Assembly: GCF_040712315.1 (NCBI RefSeq)
Contig: NC_134015.1
Location: 4,376,445-4,440,444, forward strand
From: Castanea sativa
Taxonomy: Eukaryota; Streptophyta; Magnoliopsida; Fagales; Fagaceae
Direction: 5' to 3'
DNA: 64,000 bases
Positions 1 through 10,944 of the stretch are shown here, piece by piece; position 1 is the first letter of the stretch; every line of letters begins with the position of its first letter. The position numbers were made by a program, and so were the translations under genes. The notes below the pieces were generated by a model. That model ran no database searches. It worked only from the letters and a program-made list of their open reading frames with translations, and was not told where the DNA came from.

Positions 1-111
1 CCCTTCATGCAATTCCTCCAACAGTGACTTCATTGCTTCAAGGTGTATACACAGCAAGTATGGCCTAGAGAAGGAGCGTTTATACAGCTTCTGATCCTCG
101 GACAACCAAAA

Positions 112-591
112 TCAAGGCGCCTTTGTATGAACTTTATCAGCCTCAGATCTCTCCTCGGCCAGGACATCGCTCTTAAGCGAGGATATTATGGGGTCCATCC
201 AACTAGGTCCAAACCTAACTTGATGAATATGGACAGCACCAATAGTTGTCCAAGTAGGCTTCAACAAATCCTCAACAAGAATGACTCGGGACAAACCTTG
301 AGCTGAAGATGTTGCAAGTGTGGCTAACGAATCAGCATGTGTGTTCCCACTCCTAGATATATGCATCAAAGTAAAAGAGTCAAGTTTGGATTGTAAACAC
401 CTGACTTGAGCCAAATATTCTTGCATTCTTGGATCCCTTGCCTCTAATGTCCTCACCACTTGGCCTACGACTAACTGAGAATCCAAGAACATTTGGACTA
501 ATTTTCCCCCCATTTTCTGAACCATCTTCATCCTGACCAATACAGCTTCGTACTCAGCCTCATTATTAGTGGTCGAGAACTCCAATCTCAA
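112..591 (-). pseudogene. Second (archaeal-type) RNase H domain of the gypsy polyprotein
   Basis: The 159-residue open frame starts with an FSTTNNEAEYEAVL stretch, the motif around the second acidic active-site residue in the additional RNase H of Tat elements. It continues with FLDSQLVVGQV (the DSQL acidic motif) and a late SGNTHADSLATLA segment with the HAD motif near residue 105. The tail, with WMDPIISSLK, matches the linker before integrase in related elements. In a live element this domain would help remove the RNA strand during reverse transcription. It is separated by stops from the upstream RNase H frame at 625-1311. Integrase is not in the window. Confidence 0.8.
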
Positions 592-624
592 CGATTTCTC
601 AAAAGTAATTCCCTTAGGGGATAC

Positions 625-1311
625 CTAAACTAGCCCCACACCAGATCCTCTCTGATTCGCTGCTCCGTCAACATACGCCTTCCATATTGGAAGCTCCTTG
701 CCCAAGATCAGGCCAACTGATTTTTCATGCATGTGTAACCCCTTAGCACTTTCTTCTAATGAAGACTCAGCAAATTCTGCCACCAAGTCAGCAAGGACCT
801 TGCCCTTGACAAAGGTACGAGGCATATATTTAATATCGAAAGCCCCCAGAATAGTTCCCCATTTTGCTATCCTCCCTGAGTAATTAGCACTTCGCAATAC
901 CGACTGGAGAGGGAGTTGAGTCAAAACAACAACTGTGTGGCATTGGAAATAGGGAGGAAGTTTACGCATAGCATGTACTACGGCCAGAATCGCTTTCTCC
1001 AATGGTAAATAACGCACCTCAACTTCATGCAAAGATTTGCTCACGTAGTAAACTGGTCTTTGTACACCATTATCGTCTTGTATTAAAACCAAACTGACAG
1101 CATGGATGGCCACCGCTATATATGCAAATAGGATTTCATCCACCTCTGGCCAAGACATGATGGGTGATCGAGAAAGATACTCTTTAAGTTGTTGAAAAGC
1201 TAAGGCACACTCCTCGGTCCATTCAGATCCCTTCCAATTATTCAGTAACTGGAAGAAAGGTCTACACCTATTAGCGAATTGAGAAATAAACCTGTTAAGA
1301 GTGGTAGGCAT
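625..1311 (-). pseudogene. Reverse transcriptase C-terminal part and RNase H of the gypsy polyprotein
   Basis: This 228-residue frame has the thumb and connection region (FISQFANRCRPFF, then FQQLKEYLSRSPIM) followed by the RNase H of Ty3/gypsy elements (RPVYYVSKSLHEVEVRYLPL, then ADLVAEF). The usual first catalytic Asp region reads LFAYIAVAIHAVS, where active copies normally have LYLYLAVS-like sequence and an Asp nearby, so the site looks eroded. Just upstream on the minus strand (about 1312-1436) a GSGKFLGYMVT-like segment follows directly on the N-terminal RT frame. The fingers-palm part with the YxDD motif therefore appears deleted. Confidence 0.8.
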
Positions 1312-1436
1312 CCCTGTTAGATTCTGAACTTCCTTCGGATTCCGAGGAGGCTACAAGCTGTTAATTGCCCTGACATGTGCCGGATTTACTTCTATTCCTC
1401 TATAAGTCACCATGTATCCTAAGAACTTTCCAGAGC

Positions 1437-1772
1437 CTACGCCAACTGATCTATGCAAGGCATTGGAAACGAATCCTTAGGACAAGCCTTGTTCAAGTCT
1501 GTGAAGTCCACACAAACTTTCCACTTTCCGTTCTTCTTCTTCACCACCACTGTGTACGCTAACCATTCCGGATAAAAAACTTCTTTAATTGCCCCAGCCC
1601 TTTTGAGCTTGAGCACCTCTTTAGAAGAACGCCGAGGTGGTTGCCTCATCGGGACAACAACAGAATTGACGTTCAAATGATGGCAAATGAAGCTTGGATC
1701 AACCCTAGGGGCCTCATAGGGATCCCAAGCAAATACGTCAATATTGTTTTTCAAAAACATAACCAATTCCAT
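1437..1772 (-). pseudogene. Reverse transcriptase N-terminal part of the gypsy polyprotein
   Basis: The frame contains FAWDPYEAPRVDPSFICHHL, the standard entry into plant Ty3/gypsy RT, then VVVKKKNGKWKVCVDFTDLN and KACPKDSFPMPCID, which are conserved RT blocks. It ends right after the PMPCID motif. The YxDD catalytic block that should follow within about 60-80 residues is absent. The next recognisable sequence is FLGYMVT-like, so an internal deletion near base 1437 has removed the active site. Confidence 0.82.
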
Positions 1773-1907
1773 CTTTTCTTGGTGTGGTAGCCAAACTCCA
1801 ACCTGAAAGAACTTTTTAGGATCGTCACCTATAAGAAATCTTTCTAACTCTTCACATGTTGCTTCCTCTGCTGCTACTGCACTGGGCGCATCCAGAGACG
1901 TTAATTG

Positions 1908-2656
1908 CTATAATTCTTCCACAGCCGAGACCGAGGACTCTGGTTCGGCTTGATGCAGTATTGTAGCCGATATGCATTGCCTTGCTACTGATTGGCTCCC
2001 AAGAATTTCTTCAATCAGTCCACCCGATGGGAACTTCACCTTGACATGTAAAGTCGAGGAAACAATACCCAGAGCATGCAACCAAGGCCTTGCGACAATG
2101 GCCGTGTATAGGGAATAAGCGTCAACCACAATGAAATCCACGTCAACTGTTTCCAAACCTGACTGCACAAGCAAGTGAATTTATCCCTTCGGTATGACGC
2201 CTTCCCTTCAAAACTTATTAGTGGTGAATCATAAGCCGTAAGATCTTCGAGTGTTAAATTAAGCCCCTTAAACAAATCGGGGTACATAATATCAGCATCA
2301 CTACCCTGATCAACCATCACCCTCCTCACATCATAGCCCCCTATCCTCAGTGTAACCACCAAGGTATCATCAAGCGGTTGAATGGTCCCAACCTTATCTT
2401 CATCCGATAAGCCCAAAATAGGTGGAGTATCCCCTTTAATCCTCTTAGGCCTTGAGCCGGACTCCTCAGCTGGAATATGTGACACTGACATCACCCTAGT
2501 AGGACAGGAGCCCATCCTGCCAAGGGCAGCGAAAATAACATTAATCGTCCCGAAAGGCGATCGGGATGAGTTGTTCCTTTGGTTATTCGAACCTGAATGA
2601 CTTCCTTGTCCATTGGGCTGATACAAATGTTGCTTCAATTTTCCTTCACTAACCAA
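1908..2656 (-). pseudogene. Gypsy aspartic protease region, frameshifted
   Basis: Two overlapping frames (2036-2656 and 1908-2174) make up the protease region. The first has VTLRIGGYDVRRVMVDQGSD followed by ADIMY, the DxGSxAD motif of retrotransposon aspartic proteases with a changed third residue. The second, with a frame change near 2170, carries VDFIVVDAYSLYTAIVARPW and LHALGIVSS, typical of the segment between protease and RT. Function would be cleavage of the polyprotein; the frameshift makes this copy inactive. Confidence 0.75.
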
Positions 2657-3157
2657 CTGCTCTAAATGGTTCCAAAGTGTCCGACAGTTCTCGGTAGTAT
2701 GACCTACGTCCTAATGATATTGGCAAATGAGATTCTGGTTCCACTTCGTAGGATCCCCAGCCATCTTACTAGGCCATTTGTAGTATAGTTCCTTTCGGAT
2801 GCTTTCCAGCAACTGATGTACCAATTCTTGGAATACAGTGTTGACTACTTATAGAGTGGCCGAACCAGACTGCCTAGAGAAATCTTTCCTCGGCCTGCTA
2901 TTATTGTATCTATCCGACCTGAAATCCCTCATCTCCTAAGGGATAACCTTCGCCTTCCCCTTACCTTATTGTTGATCTTCCTCAACTCTTTTGTACTCGA
3001 CAATACAATCCATGAGCCAACATACACTCCGTACGGGCTTTTTAGTCAGAGATTTCCTTAAGTCGGGATCAGTTGGGAGGCCTACCTTGAAAGTGTTAAT
3101 CGCCACCTCATCAAAATCACCGTCGATTTCATTAAACATCTCCCAATATCTATCAGA

Positions 3158-3922
3158 TTAAGTTTTCAAGGTCTCTCCCTCCCTCATGGCCATGGACAAC
3201 AGTAAGTCCAAAGGCCGAGGAACTCTACTGCATGTAATGAATCGAGACACAAATGCCCTAGTAAGTTCCATGAAAGAGTCAATAGAACCCGCCTTTAGGC
3301 CGTTAAACCATCTCATAGCAACAGTAGCCAAGCAAGAGGGGAAGACTTTGCACATTAAGGTTTCGTTCTTAGAGTGTACCGCCATCCTTTGATTGAAATG
3401 ACTCACGTGCTCGACTGGGTCTGTTCTGCCATTATAGATGGTGAACGTGGGTTGAGTAAACCGTCGTGGAAGCTTTCCCTTCTTGATCCTGCATGAGAAA
3501 GGTGACTTAGAGATCTGGTGCAACGCCTTGCTCATAGCATCATTTCCTAAGCCCTTAGAGGAAGACTTCTTATCCCTACGACCCGGAAGAGCGTCTTTCT
3601 CGTACGAGAAGGTTTTGCTAGGAGGAGTCCTGGACCTTAGCCTGTAACTGCTCCCCTAGGAGCCCTCAGAAGAATAATCAAAAAGAGATGGTGTCTGCTT
3701 TCGTCTCGCACGGCGCAACTTCTTCTTAAGGTGATCAATCTCCTTCTGCATGGCCTTAGCATCATCCTCTTGGGGGGCTCTGCTTCCACCATGCAAACGA
3801 CTTCCACCGGGGTACACCGTATGCACACTTCCCTCTCGATCCCTTTCATGTTCGAGACATTCGAAATGATCCTCACGCTGAGACCCCTGAGACTCTGCAT
3901 GATGTGGATCTGAGCCTGCCAT
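3158..3922 (-). pseudogene. Gypsy gag, two frames
   Basis: The likely gag start is the ATG at 3920-3922 (minus), in a frame giving MAGSDPHHAESQ and a charged coiled segment EIDHLKKKLRRARRK. After frame breaks near 3550-3650 the conserved retrotransposon gag core follows at 3158-3535: FTIYNGRTDPVEHVSHFNQR, then CKVFPSCL and AMRWFNGL. These are the standard capsid-domain motifs of plant Ty3/gypsy gag. The zinc-knuckle part further left (2657-3150) is broken by stops. Confidence 0.78.
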
Positions 3923-3950
3923 AGTGTTCCAATTCCTTAAACACAAGATT

Positions 3951-3968
3951 CCCCACAGACGACGCCAA
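3951..3968 (-). other. Primer-binding-like site of the gypsy element
   Basis: Directly inside the LTR, reading minus, is TGGCGTCGTCTGTGGGGA. It begins with TGG, as expected for a site complementary to a tRNA 3' end, and the position next to the LTR end at 3970 fits. I did not assign the tRNA. Confidence 0.6.
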
Positions 3969-3969
3969 T

Positions 3970-4753
3970 TGTAAGTGCACAATTTGTACCCGGTCCAATC
4001 ACTAGATGGACTCAGGCCCAAAAAGTCTTATACAATGAAATTTGTAGAGTATGAGCTTGAAACCTAGGTTTATGGATATTGGACAAATAGTACGCGGGTT
4101 AGATTGCCGCTGTCTACATAATCAATGGATAAAAATAACTGGAAAACTCTCCTCGGACGCATTGCCGAGGATCACTTGTATTGTCTTTCTTTCTTTAAGC
4201 AAAATATTACAATTGAAGTAAAAGTGTACAATACTTTCTCTCTCTTTTTTCTCTCTCTTGTTCTGCGATCCCCCTCTATAATGCCTTCCTCTTCCTTTTA
4301 TATTTCCTCCTTTCTCTCCTCCACCTTCCACGTACGGATCAAGTCAATGATCTAGATCTTCTCCTTTCCACCGCCCTCTGAAAGTCCTCAAATAACAACT
4401 GTAAGGCTGATTTGTATTGTTCATATGTCATTTCATCATTAATGCAGTCAGGGAGGTAGGTGTAGAGTCTTCAATGCGATAGTAGCAGCCTTTTCCCTAG
4501 ATATTTCTCATACATTCTTTGTCTCTATAACTGTGTGAAATACACCTTTACCCACCAAGCCTTCCAGAATTCTCTCCCCAAACATTATGATGTGTCACTT
4601 GACTTATCCAAGGAGATGCCTCTTCTCAGACAACCTCATCAACCTTTCTAGCAAGAGCTGGCTTGTGGGCCTGAAAGACTCTACTAGGACAGGCTCACAC
4701 CACCAAATCAGACCCAAGACCCAAATGTGTGTTTTGACCATTTTACCCTCACA
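3970..4753 (-). repeat. 5' LTR of the gypsy element
   Basis: On the minus strand the segment runs from TGTGAGGG (at 4753) to ACTTACA (at 3970), the TG...CA ends of an LTR. It is colinear with the solo LTR at 5615-6418: both share blocks such as GGCCCAAAAAGTC, ATACAATGAAATTTGTAGAG and GGATCACTTGTATTGTC or close variants. It lies just upstream of the primer-binding-like site and gag, so it is the 5' LTR. Confidence 0.85.
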
Positions 4754-4989
4754 CTTTCAGTTTAAATTTTGTGTGAGTAACAGTGTATGCGTAATAGAAT
4801 CCATGTAAGAAACACTATCCTTAATAAAATATTATATGGACTAACCATAATTGAAAATGAGTTTCATAAAAATATTGTCACATTTTATTCTTCGAATATA
4901 GTACTTAGTTTGATCAGCAAAATTTACTATGAGTCCAGCCTAGGTAGCAGCTCACTAGCAAGATTGTATTGCAATGCAAGAAATCCAAC

Positions 4990-4990
<1 letters not shown>

Positions 4991-5049
<59 letters not shown>

Positions 5050-5062
5050 TATTATTATTATT
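4991..5062. repeat. (TTA)n microsatellite
   Basis: About 70 bases of uninterrupted TTA/ATT trinucleotide with one slip near 5047. It encodes an artefactual Tyr or Ile run in translation. Confidence 0.97.
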
Positions 5063-5540
5063 TGTTTTGGCTAAGAAATAACATTTGGAGGTGGAGCCTT
5101 AACAGAAGCAAAAACACGCATTGTAATTTTGTTGTAAATTGTATCTAGAACCAAATCAATGTAATTTTTAGTTATTATTAAAGAGAATACAATTTCAATT
5201 TCAATTCATTAATAAAACGATGTACTTTTCAATTTGATTTTCTTTCAATTGAATAAATGACAACTCCATTATAAAACTCTTGACCTAAAAGAGAGAATAA
5301 TAACAGTATGATCCTCTCTATTGTCTCTTAAGAGGCAACCAACACGGCTACACCTCATTCATGTGAGAACATGGTCAAAACCAATTTAAAGGTATTGGGT
5401 TGGAGGCGCGGTCTCTCATAATTATATAGTTGGCTTCAATGAACACTAAAGAAAACACAAAACAATTAACAAAGATTTAAGTCTTCTCAAGTTAGATATA
5501 AGCTTCAATGACTAGAATATTTTTTTTTAGAGTTGAAATG
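5063..5540. other. Intergenic, no gene seen
   Basis: AT-rich unique-looking sequence between the gypsy LTR flank and the second ATT array. No open frame of note, no splice-bounded exon and no recognisable repeat ends. Confidence 0.6.
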
Positions 5541-5541
5541 C

Positions 5542-5599
<58 letters not shown>
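5541..5599. repeat. (ATT)n microsatellite, left part
   Basis: An uninterrupted ATT array. Its continuation appears at 6419-6462 after the solo LTR, so the LTR inserted into or beside one original array. Confidence 0.95.
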
Positions 5600-5614
5600 G
5601 GAAAACATTATTAT

Positions 5615-6418
5615 TGTAAGGCCACAATTCGCACCCGAACTCAACAATGTGAAGGGAACAGGCCCAAAAAGTCCAATACAATGAAATTTGTAGAGCGTGG
5701 GCTTGAAACCTAAGTTTTATGGATATTGGATAACAAAGATGATGGGCTATACCCACAATTCACATGCAATAAACTGTTTATGTCAAAGAACCTCTCCTCG
5801 AACATAAGCTGAGGACCACTTGTATTGTCTTTCCTTGTTCTAAACACAAAATACAATTATAGGTGATGTGTACAGTATATTTCTCTTTCTTTTCCGATCC
5901 CCCCTCTTAGAATGTCTTTCTTTTCCTTTTATATCATTCTCTTTTTTCCCTCCATCTTCCACGTATGGATTAGATTAATGATTCAGATACTTGTCCCATC
6001 CACCGCCCTCTGGAAGTCTTCAAACAATAGCTGTAAGGTTGATCTCCACTGTTTAAATGTCATTTTCCCATTAATACGGTTAAAGAGGTAGGTACAAAGT
6101 CTTTAATACGGTGGTAACAGCTTTTTCTAAAATATTTCTCATTCGTTCTTCCTCTCTGTGCCCTTGTAGAACATATTTTCATCCACCAGGCCTTCCAGAA
6201 TTTCCTTCCATACATCATGGCATATCATATAACCTTCACTTGACTTAGCCAAGGAGATGTCTCTCCTCGGACCATTCCCATTAACCTCATTAGCAATAGT
6301 AGGCTTGTGGGCTTTTAAGTTTGACATAGTTATTACCATTAAACCCTCCTCGGACAAATTAATACCTTCAAATCTAGCCCAAGGCCCAAAAACATATTCT
6401 GACCCTTCTGCCCCCACA
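5615..6418 (-). mobile_element. Solo LTR of the same gypsy family, inserted in an ATT microsatellite
   Basis: The segment is colinear with the LTR at 3970-4753, with TGTAAG at the left and CCCCCACA at the right (TG...CA ends). It is flanked by the 5-bp duplication ATTAT at 5610-5614 and 6419-6423, the size expected for LTR-retrotransposon integration. No internal sequence is present. This is a solo LTR formed by LTR-LTR recombination. Because the site is a simple repeat, the target duplication is weaker proof here than in unique sequence. Confidence 0.85.

Positions 6419-6462
<44 letters not shown>
6419..6462. repeat. (ATT)n microsatellite, right part
   Basis: Uninterrupted ATT repeat directly abutting the right end of the solo LTR. 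Confidence 0.95.
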
Positions 6463-6463
<1 letters not shown>

Positions 6464-8047
6464 CCTTGATTACATTATCTATTAGATGATAACTTGTTAA
6501 TTTTATTACTTTTCATAAGAAACTTTTATTCCTCTTTCTAGCCCAACTTATAAATGTTTATTCACATTTGTATATGTAAATCTAAATAACATATGTTTAT
6601 ACTTATGTACAAAATAAATAAAAAACATAATTAGTTTTTTAGTTCCTATATTTTGGGATACTATCAATTTGCTTCTCAAGTTTATATAATTTTATTAATC
6701 CTTGTTTATAAATTTGTTATCATTTTGGTCCTTAAGTGAGAGTAAGATAGGGAATAAAATAATTGTTAATTTAAAAATATAAGGACCAGAGATAAAGAAT
6801 AAAAACTCAATGACCAGATTGAAAACATGGCCAGAATATAAGGACAAAAAAAGGTAATTTCCCTTAAATAATATTCAATGTCTCTTTGGTTGTCTTCATG
6901 GCTGATATGTTTCCAATAAAATGACTTTCCTAGAATTTTTTTTTTTTTTTGAGAAACTCCCAGGATTCAATTATGATGAATTTAGTTGTTTTATTCTCAT
7001 TTTTAGTTGTACAACACCCTCCATTAGATTTAACTTAAGTTTTGTTTTTAGAAATCTACATCATGTCTTATTTTATTGGTATAGAAACTGTCTTGTATTA
7101 TTCTACTAGAAGGAAAACATTCCTTGGATCTTTAATGTTGAACCATACCCCTGCAAACTATAAAAGGTGTCATTGTAAGCATGTGCAACAAAGTTGCAAA
7201 AGAGGTTATTTCCATTGTTTTATTATTTGCTTCACGTATACTTAAACCACTGGTGATGTCTCTATATTTGGTATTTTCAATCCTCAAAATCGTAGAAATC
7301 TACCAAGATATACATATCAAGAGAAAATATGAAACAAATATATTACCTATGGTGTTTAGGAGGAAGAAATAGGTTGAACATAAACATAGTCTATTACATA
7401 CCATTTTATTATATTTAATTACCATTAGTGTGAATTTTATAAACATATGTTTCATTCTTTCCTATAAATATATGTTTCATTATATGTTTATTTTCTATCT
7501 TTATTCATGTTTTGTTATATGTTACAGAATGTTTTGCAATGACTATTGATAATAAAAAGATTACATATTCATCTCATATATTATTTTATAAATATGTATA
7601 TTTCCCGTAAAAAATAAACATGTATTATTAAATATGTTAAAGTTTAGTAAATTCAATATCTACAATAACAAAATCAGTCTCAAATTTAGGGTCAGCCATA
7701 TGAATTCTTTTCCTTTAATTTATAAAATTACTTAAAATGTGTTATAGAATTGCATAAAATTCAAGAATTTTAATATATGAATTATTTTTTACCTAAAAAA
7801 ATTTCTTCAAAAACTATAATAACAATCAAAAATAAAAGAAAGGAAAAAAAATTATAAAATTTTCATAATTTAATATTTACAAATATCACTCAAAACCAAC
7901 AATTTAATGACTATTTATGAATCACAATGTTATATAGATAAAAAGTTATGAATCGCAAATAGATCACTTTAGAAAAAAAATTAGACACTAAAAAAAATTT
8001 ATTAAAAAAAAACCTTAAAGGTCTCACGTTTGAAGCCTAAACCCATT
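6463..8047. other. AT-rich intergenic DNA
   Basis: No gene recognised. Around 6630-6860 there are phrases of the type TTAGTTCCTATATTTT and TTTTGGTCCTTAA, resembling worn terminal repeats of plant non-autonomous DNA elements, but I could not define ends. Open frames at 6921-7372 are short and low-complexity. Confidence 0.5.
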
Positions 8048-8056
8048 TATATAATA

Positions 8057-9143
8057 GGCCAAAATACAAAACCCCCCCTCCAAGTTTCACAACTTTTCAT
8101 TCAAGTTCTCTATGTTTGCACTTTGTCATTTCAACTTTCTAAGTTTCAAATCTTCATAATTCAGTCTTCTGTTAACTCAACATCCATATCTAATGCTAAT
8201 TTGGCCATAATTTAGTATTTATTATTTATTTGTTAATTTTTTTAAAAAAGTTCCTCTCTATCCCAAAGAGATTTCCCAGTAAGCATTTCACACACCACAC
8301 GCCCAAAAAGCCCAAATATCAGATTTAGGGTCTTGCACATTCTCAATAATAGTTTCAAGTGCCATATACAATGCTGCGCCCCTCAAGTAATCCAACCCCA
8401 TCTTCTCTCTCTCTGAATCCCTTATCATCGCCACAAAACTTTCACCAGTAGCACTCACAAGCAACACATTCTTAGACTTTAAATCACGATGCACATAACC
8501 ACAATCATGAACAGAATTAAGGCAATCCAGACCTACTAGATTTCTTGGTCAAATCATATAAGGTTCCTCCATAAGCATACTCAAACAGCAAGTTATAAAC
8601 CATATTCTCACAATTTTCTTGAGTAACTAGTGATCTCTTCACCAAAGTAGTGAATAACAAAAGGATAGCCTGGAACAATTTTGTGAACCTCTTTCTCTTT
8701 CTGAAGTGAAGTAGAAAAATAAATCTCAAAGGATTTGATAGCCACAGCCGAAAAACCTCTCGATTTCCTTCTCCCTTCTCCCTCTCAGTCTCTCACTCTC
8801 CTCTTTCTTGTTCTCTTATTCCAGCCTCTCAATCTATCACATATCAATGGGTTAGGATAGGGATTTTTCTGCTTCAGATGCGGTGGGTAAGGGTACACAG
8901 GTTAATTTCTAGGTTTTTTTAATTAACGTTTAAAAAAATTAAGAAATAAATAATGACATAAGTATTAAATTATGGTCAAAACGGTGTCGTTTTGGGCAGG
9001 TTAACGACATATATGGATATTGAGTTAACCGAAGATTGAATTGAGAAGATTTGAAACTTAGATGACTGAAATGACAAAGTGCAAACTTTGAGGACTAAAA
9101 TGAAAAATTGTGAAACTTAAAAGGTGAGTTTTGCATTTTAGCG
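8057..9143. mobile_element. Mutator-like element carrying a host kinase fragment (Pack-MULE)
   Basis: The two ends are long inverted repeats of roughly 130 bases. Left GGCCAAAATACAAAACC matches, after reverse complement, the right-end GCTAAAATGCAAAACTCACC, and the match continues through AGTTTCACAA, GTTTGCACTTTGTCATTTCA and AAGTTTCAAATCTTC to ACTCAATATCCATAT-like sequence. Flanking 9-mers TATATAATA (8048-8056) and TACATAGTA (9144-9152) agree at 7 of 9 positions, as an aged 9-bp MULE target duplication would. No transposase is present; the cargo is the kinase pseudogene on the minus strand. Confidence 0.8.
8255..8785 (-). pseudogene. MAPKKK-type protein kinase fragment, broken
   Basis: On the minus strand there is a Ser/Thr kinase domain in pieces. 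FSAVAIKSFEIYF (about 8720-8760) holds the ATP-site Lys, followed by IVPGYPFVIHYFGEE. After a frame change near 8620, ENMVYNLLFEYAYGGTLYDL covers the hinge. After another break and loss of most of helix E, CGYVHRDLKSKNVLL (about 8450-8510) is the catalytic loop, and ALYMALETIIEN then DPKSDIWAF (about 8300-8380) is the activation segment and subdomain IX. The DFG segment is deleted and the APE Pro is replaced. The sequence style resembles the intronless plant MAPKKK17-21 group (established family; membership inferred by eye). It lies inside the MULE and is a captured, non-functional copy. Confidence 0.75.
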
Positions 9144-9152
9144 TACATAGTA

Positions 9153-10119
9153 TTTAGCTAGTTATTTTAGGGATGAAGATTCATTCTTCTCCATTTTTTA
9201 AAAGTATAATAAAATTAGAATATTGACACAAATAAACCCAAATTTCTTTTATTTTGTAAAAAATTGGATACTTAACACTTGGGAATTTCGATATAGAATT
9301 ATTTGTCACGTGGACAAATAAAAAAAATCCAATGGAATTATTTGGAAATTTAATCAAAAACCATAACAATTAAGCAATACAGTCCAATAGAAAAGTAAAT
9401 ACAAGACACTAACAAAATTTTCCATAACTTGAAAATTGTTTAATTAAAATTAAAAAATATAAATGCACTAAGAACCAATAGCAATGCTGCAACAAGTGAG
9501 CCAAAAGTCTTACAACTCAACTGGTCAACACCTTCTAGTGTTTCCAAGAAACCTAAGGTTCCCTCCCCCACCTCCTCCCACCCCTCCCCCTCCCACCCCT
9601 TCCTTAAAGCCTTTGGGTGTTGTAAACCTTGGACTTTGAGTGTTTTTAACCTTTGGGCTCCAAGAAAACGTACATTCTTATTTTCAAAATATTTACCAAG
9701 TTATCCATAAGTTGAAAATTATTTAACTAAAATTGAAAATATAAATGCACTAAGAGGAGATCTTTCTATATCAAAATTTCAGTTGAAAAAGTCATAGGCA
9801 AAAAAGTTGAAAGAATGGGGAATCCCAAGAGATTTAAAGTCAAAATCTTGTTTTCAAATGATGCATTTTGGGAAGTCAATTTTTCTAAGGAAACCATTTT
9901 TAAGAGTTGCAAAAAATTCCATTTTTTTATGGATTTTTTAAGAATGAGCTTTTTAGATGAAAAATCCCATGGTTTTTCTTAAAATTTTTTTCAAGGATGA
10001 AAATTGTATAAGTTTTGCAGAGTAGTTTCCAAGAGAAAAATTACATGGGTTTTTTGGAAAATCATTTTCAATGATGAAAATTTCACGGGCTTTTTAGAAG
10101 GTAGTTTTCAAGAGGAATA
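9153..10119. repeat. Intergenic DNA with a direct repeat
   Basis: No gene seen. A segment near 9410-9480 (TTTTCCATAACTTGAAAATT ... AAATGCACTAAGA) recurs near 9690-9760 in the same orientation. Positions 9800-10120 hold a loose tandem of phrases containing TTTTCAA, ATGGGTTTTTTGG and GGGCTTTTTAGA. Confidence 0.5.
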
Positions 10120-10120
10120 T

Positions 10121-10276
10121 TAGGCCCCGTTTGGTATACCCACTCAAATACTTATTTTCAGTTTTTAAACAACATTACATGTATTTTTACACACTTTTTC
10201 ACCCACACGTATTTCTACACATTTTTTCAAACACATTTTTTTAGTTTTTAAGTGCATGTACCAAACATCCCCTTAG
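10121..10276. mobile_element. Short TIR element (MITE, hAT-like ends)
   Basis: The left end TTAGGCCCCGTTTGGTATAC pairs with the reverse complement of the right end, CTAAGGGGATGTTTGGTACA. The interior has ACACATTTTTTC-type repeats. A relative with the same kind of ends (AAGGCCCATTTGATAAG ... AACAGGCCCTAAC) sits at 43773-43929. The target duplication is unclear. Confidence 0.55.
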
Positions 10277-10283
10277 ATTTTCT

Positions 10284-10916
10284 TTTTGAAATAAGGACCT
10301 CTTACAATATGATTAGTGACAAGTGGTGATAAGATGGAATAACAGTTCATAATAATATCATTTTTTCATCTATCATAGTTGATTTATTCAACAATATCTA
10401 TTTAGTATAAAATAAAAATCAATGAGTTTGCTTCTCTTTCTTCTTCTTCACACTTTCAACAGTTTCATAAAGAAGATTTAGAGTGTGTACGGTTGGGTGG
10501 TTGCCCCTCTTTGAACCCAATGATTTCTATCAACTTCGCCCCTAAAAAAAATTTGAAGTACAATACATGGTGGAATTTATCAATGGATCTTATTTCTTTT
10601 TAAAATTTAATGGGGTTAATTAATTGATGTGACAAATAAAATATACATTAAAATTTTATTCTAGAAAGTGTAAAATTTGAAATTAGATCAATATTAATTA
10701 TTAATTCTCCATTAAAATTTCAATAAAGAAAGAGATTTAAAAATGAAATTGTCTTGGTTTTAAAAGTTGGGTGATTAAATTGACATAATTAATAGCTAAG
10801 GGACTAAATTGATATTTAGTTAGTAATTTGATTATCAAAATAGTAATTTAACCTATATTGTATAATGTTTTAACAATATGGCTAGTGGCAAGTCGAGACA
10901 AAAGGTGTATGAGTTT
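10284..10916 (+). other. Intron-type sequence shared by the peptide gene copies
   Basis: This block is clearly related to 44321-44830 and to 62405-62822. Shared strings include ACAAATAAAATATACATTAAA, AAGTGTAAAATTTGAAAT and GACATAATTAATAG, in the same order and orientation. In copy B the equivalent block lies in the intron between the signal-peptide exon and the main exon. Here it is followed by the hAT insertion and then copy A's exon at 14712, so it should be copy A's intron or former intron. Confidence 0.65.
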
Positions 10917-10944
10917 ATTACTACCAGGGGCGGCGCTACACTTT

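Larger units (their letters stand above)
1..4753 (-). mobile_element. Ty3/gypsy LTR retrotransposon, Tat lineage, decayed, cut by the window edge
   Basis: Read on the minus strand, the order is LTR (3970-4753), primer-binding-like site, gag, protease, reverse transcriptase, RNase H and a second RNase H. The integrase and the other LTR would lie to the left of base 1. The extra RNase H after the normal one is a known hallmark of the Tat group of plant Ty3/gypsy elements; the assignment rests on that and on gene order. The coding region is split by stops and frameshifts, and the central reverse-transcriptase part is missing, so the copy cannot be autonomous. Confidence 0.88.

Noticed and set aside
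4787..5074. 95-codon frame ending in a long Tyr run
   Set aside because: The Tyr/Ile run is the ATT microsatellite; the rest has no domain and crosses the flank of an LTR.
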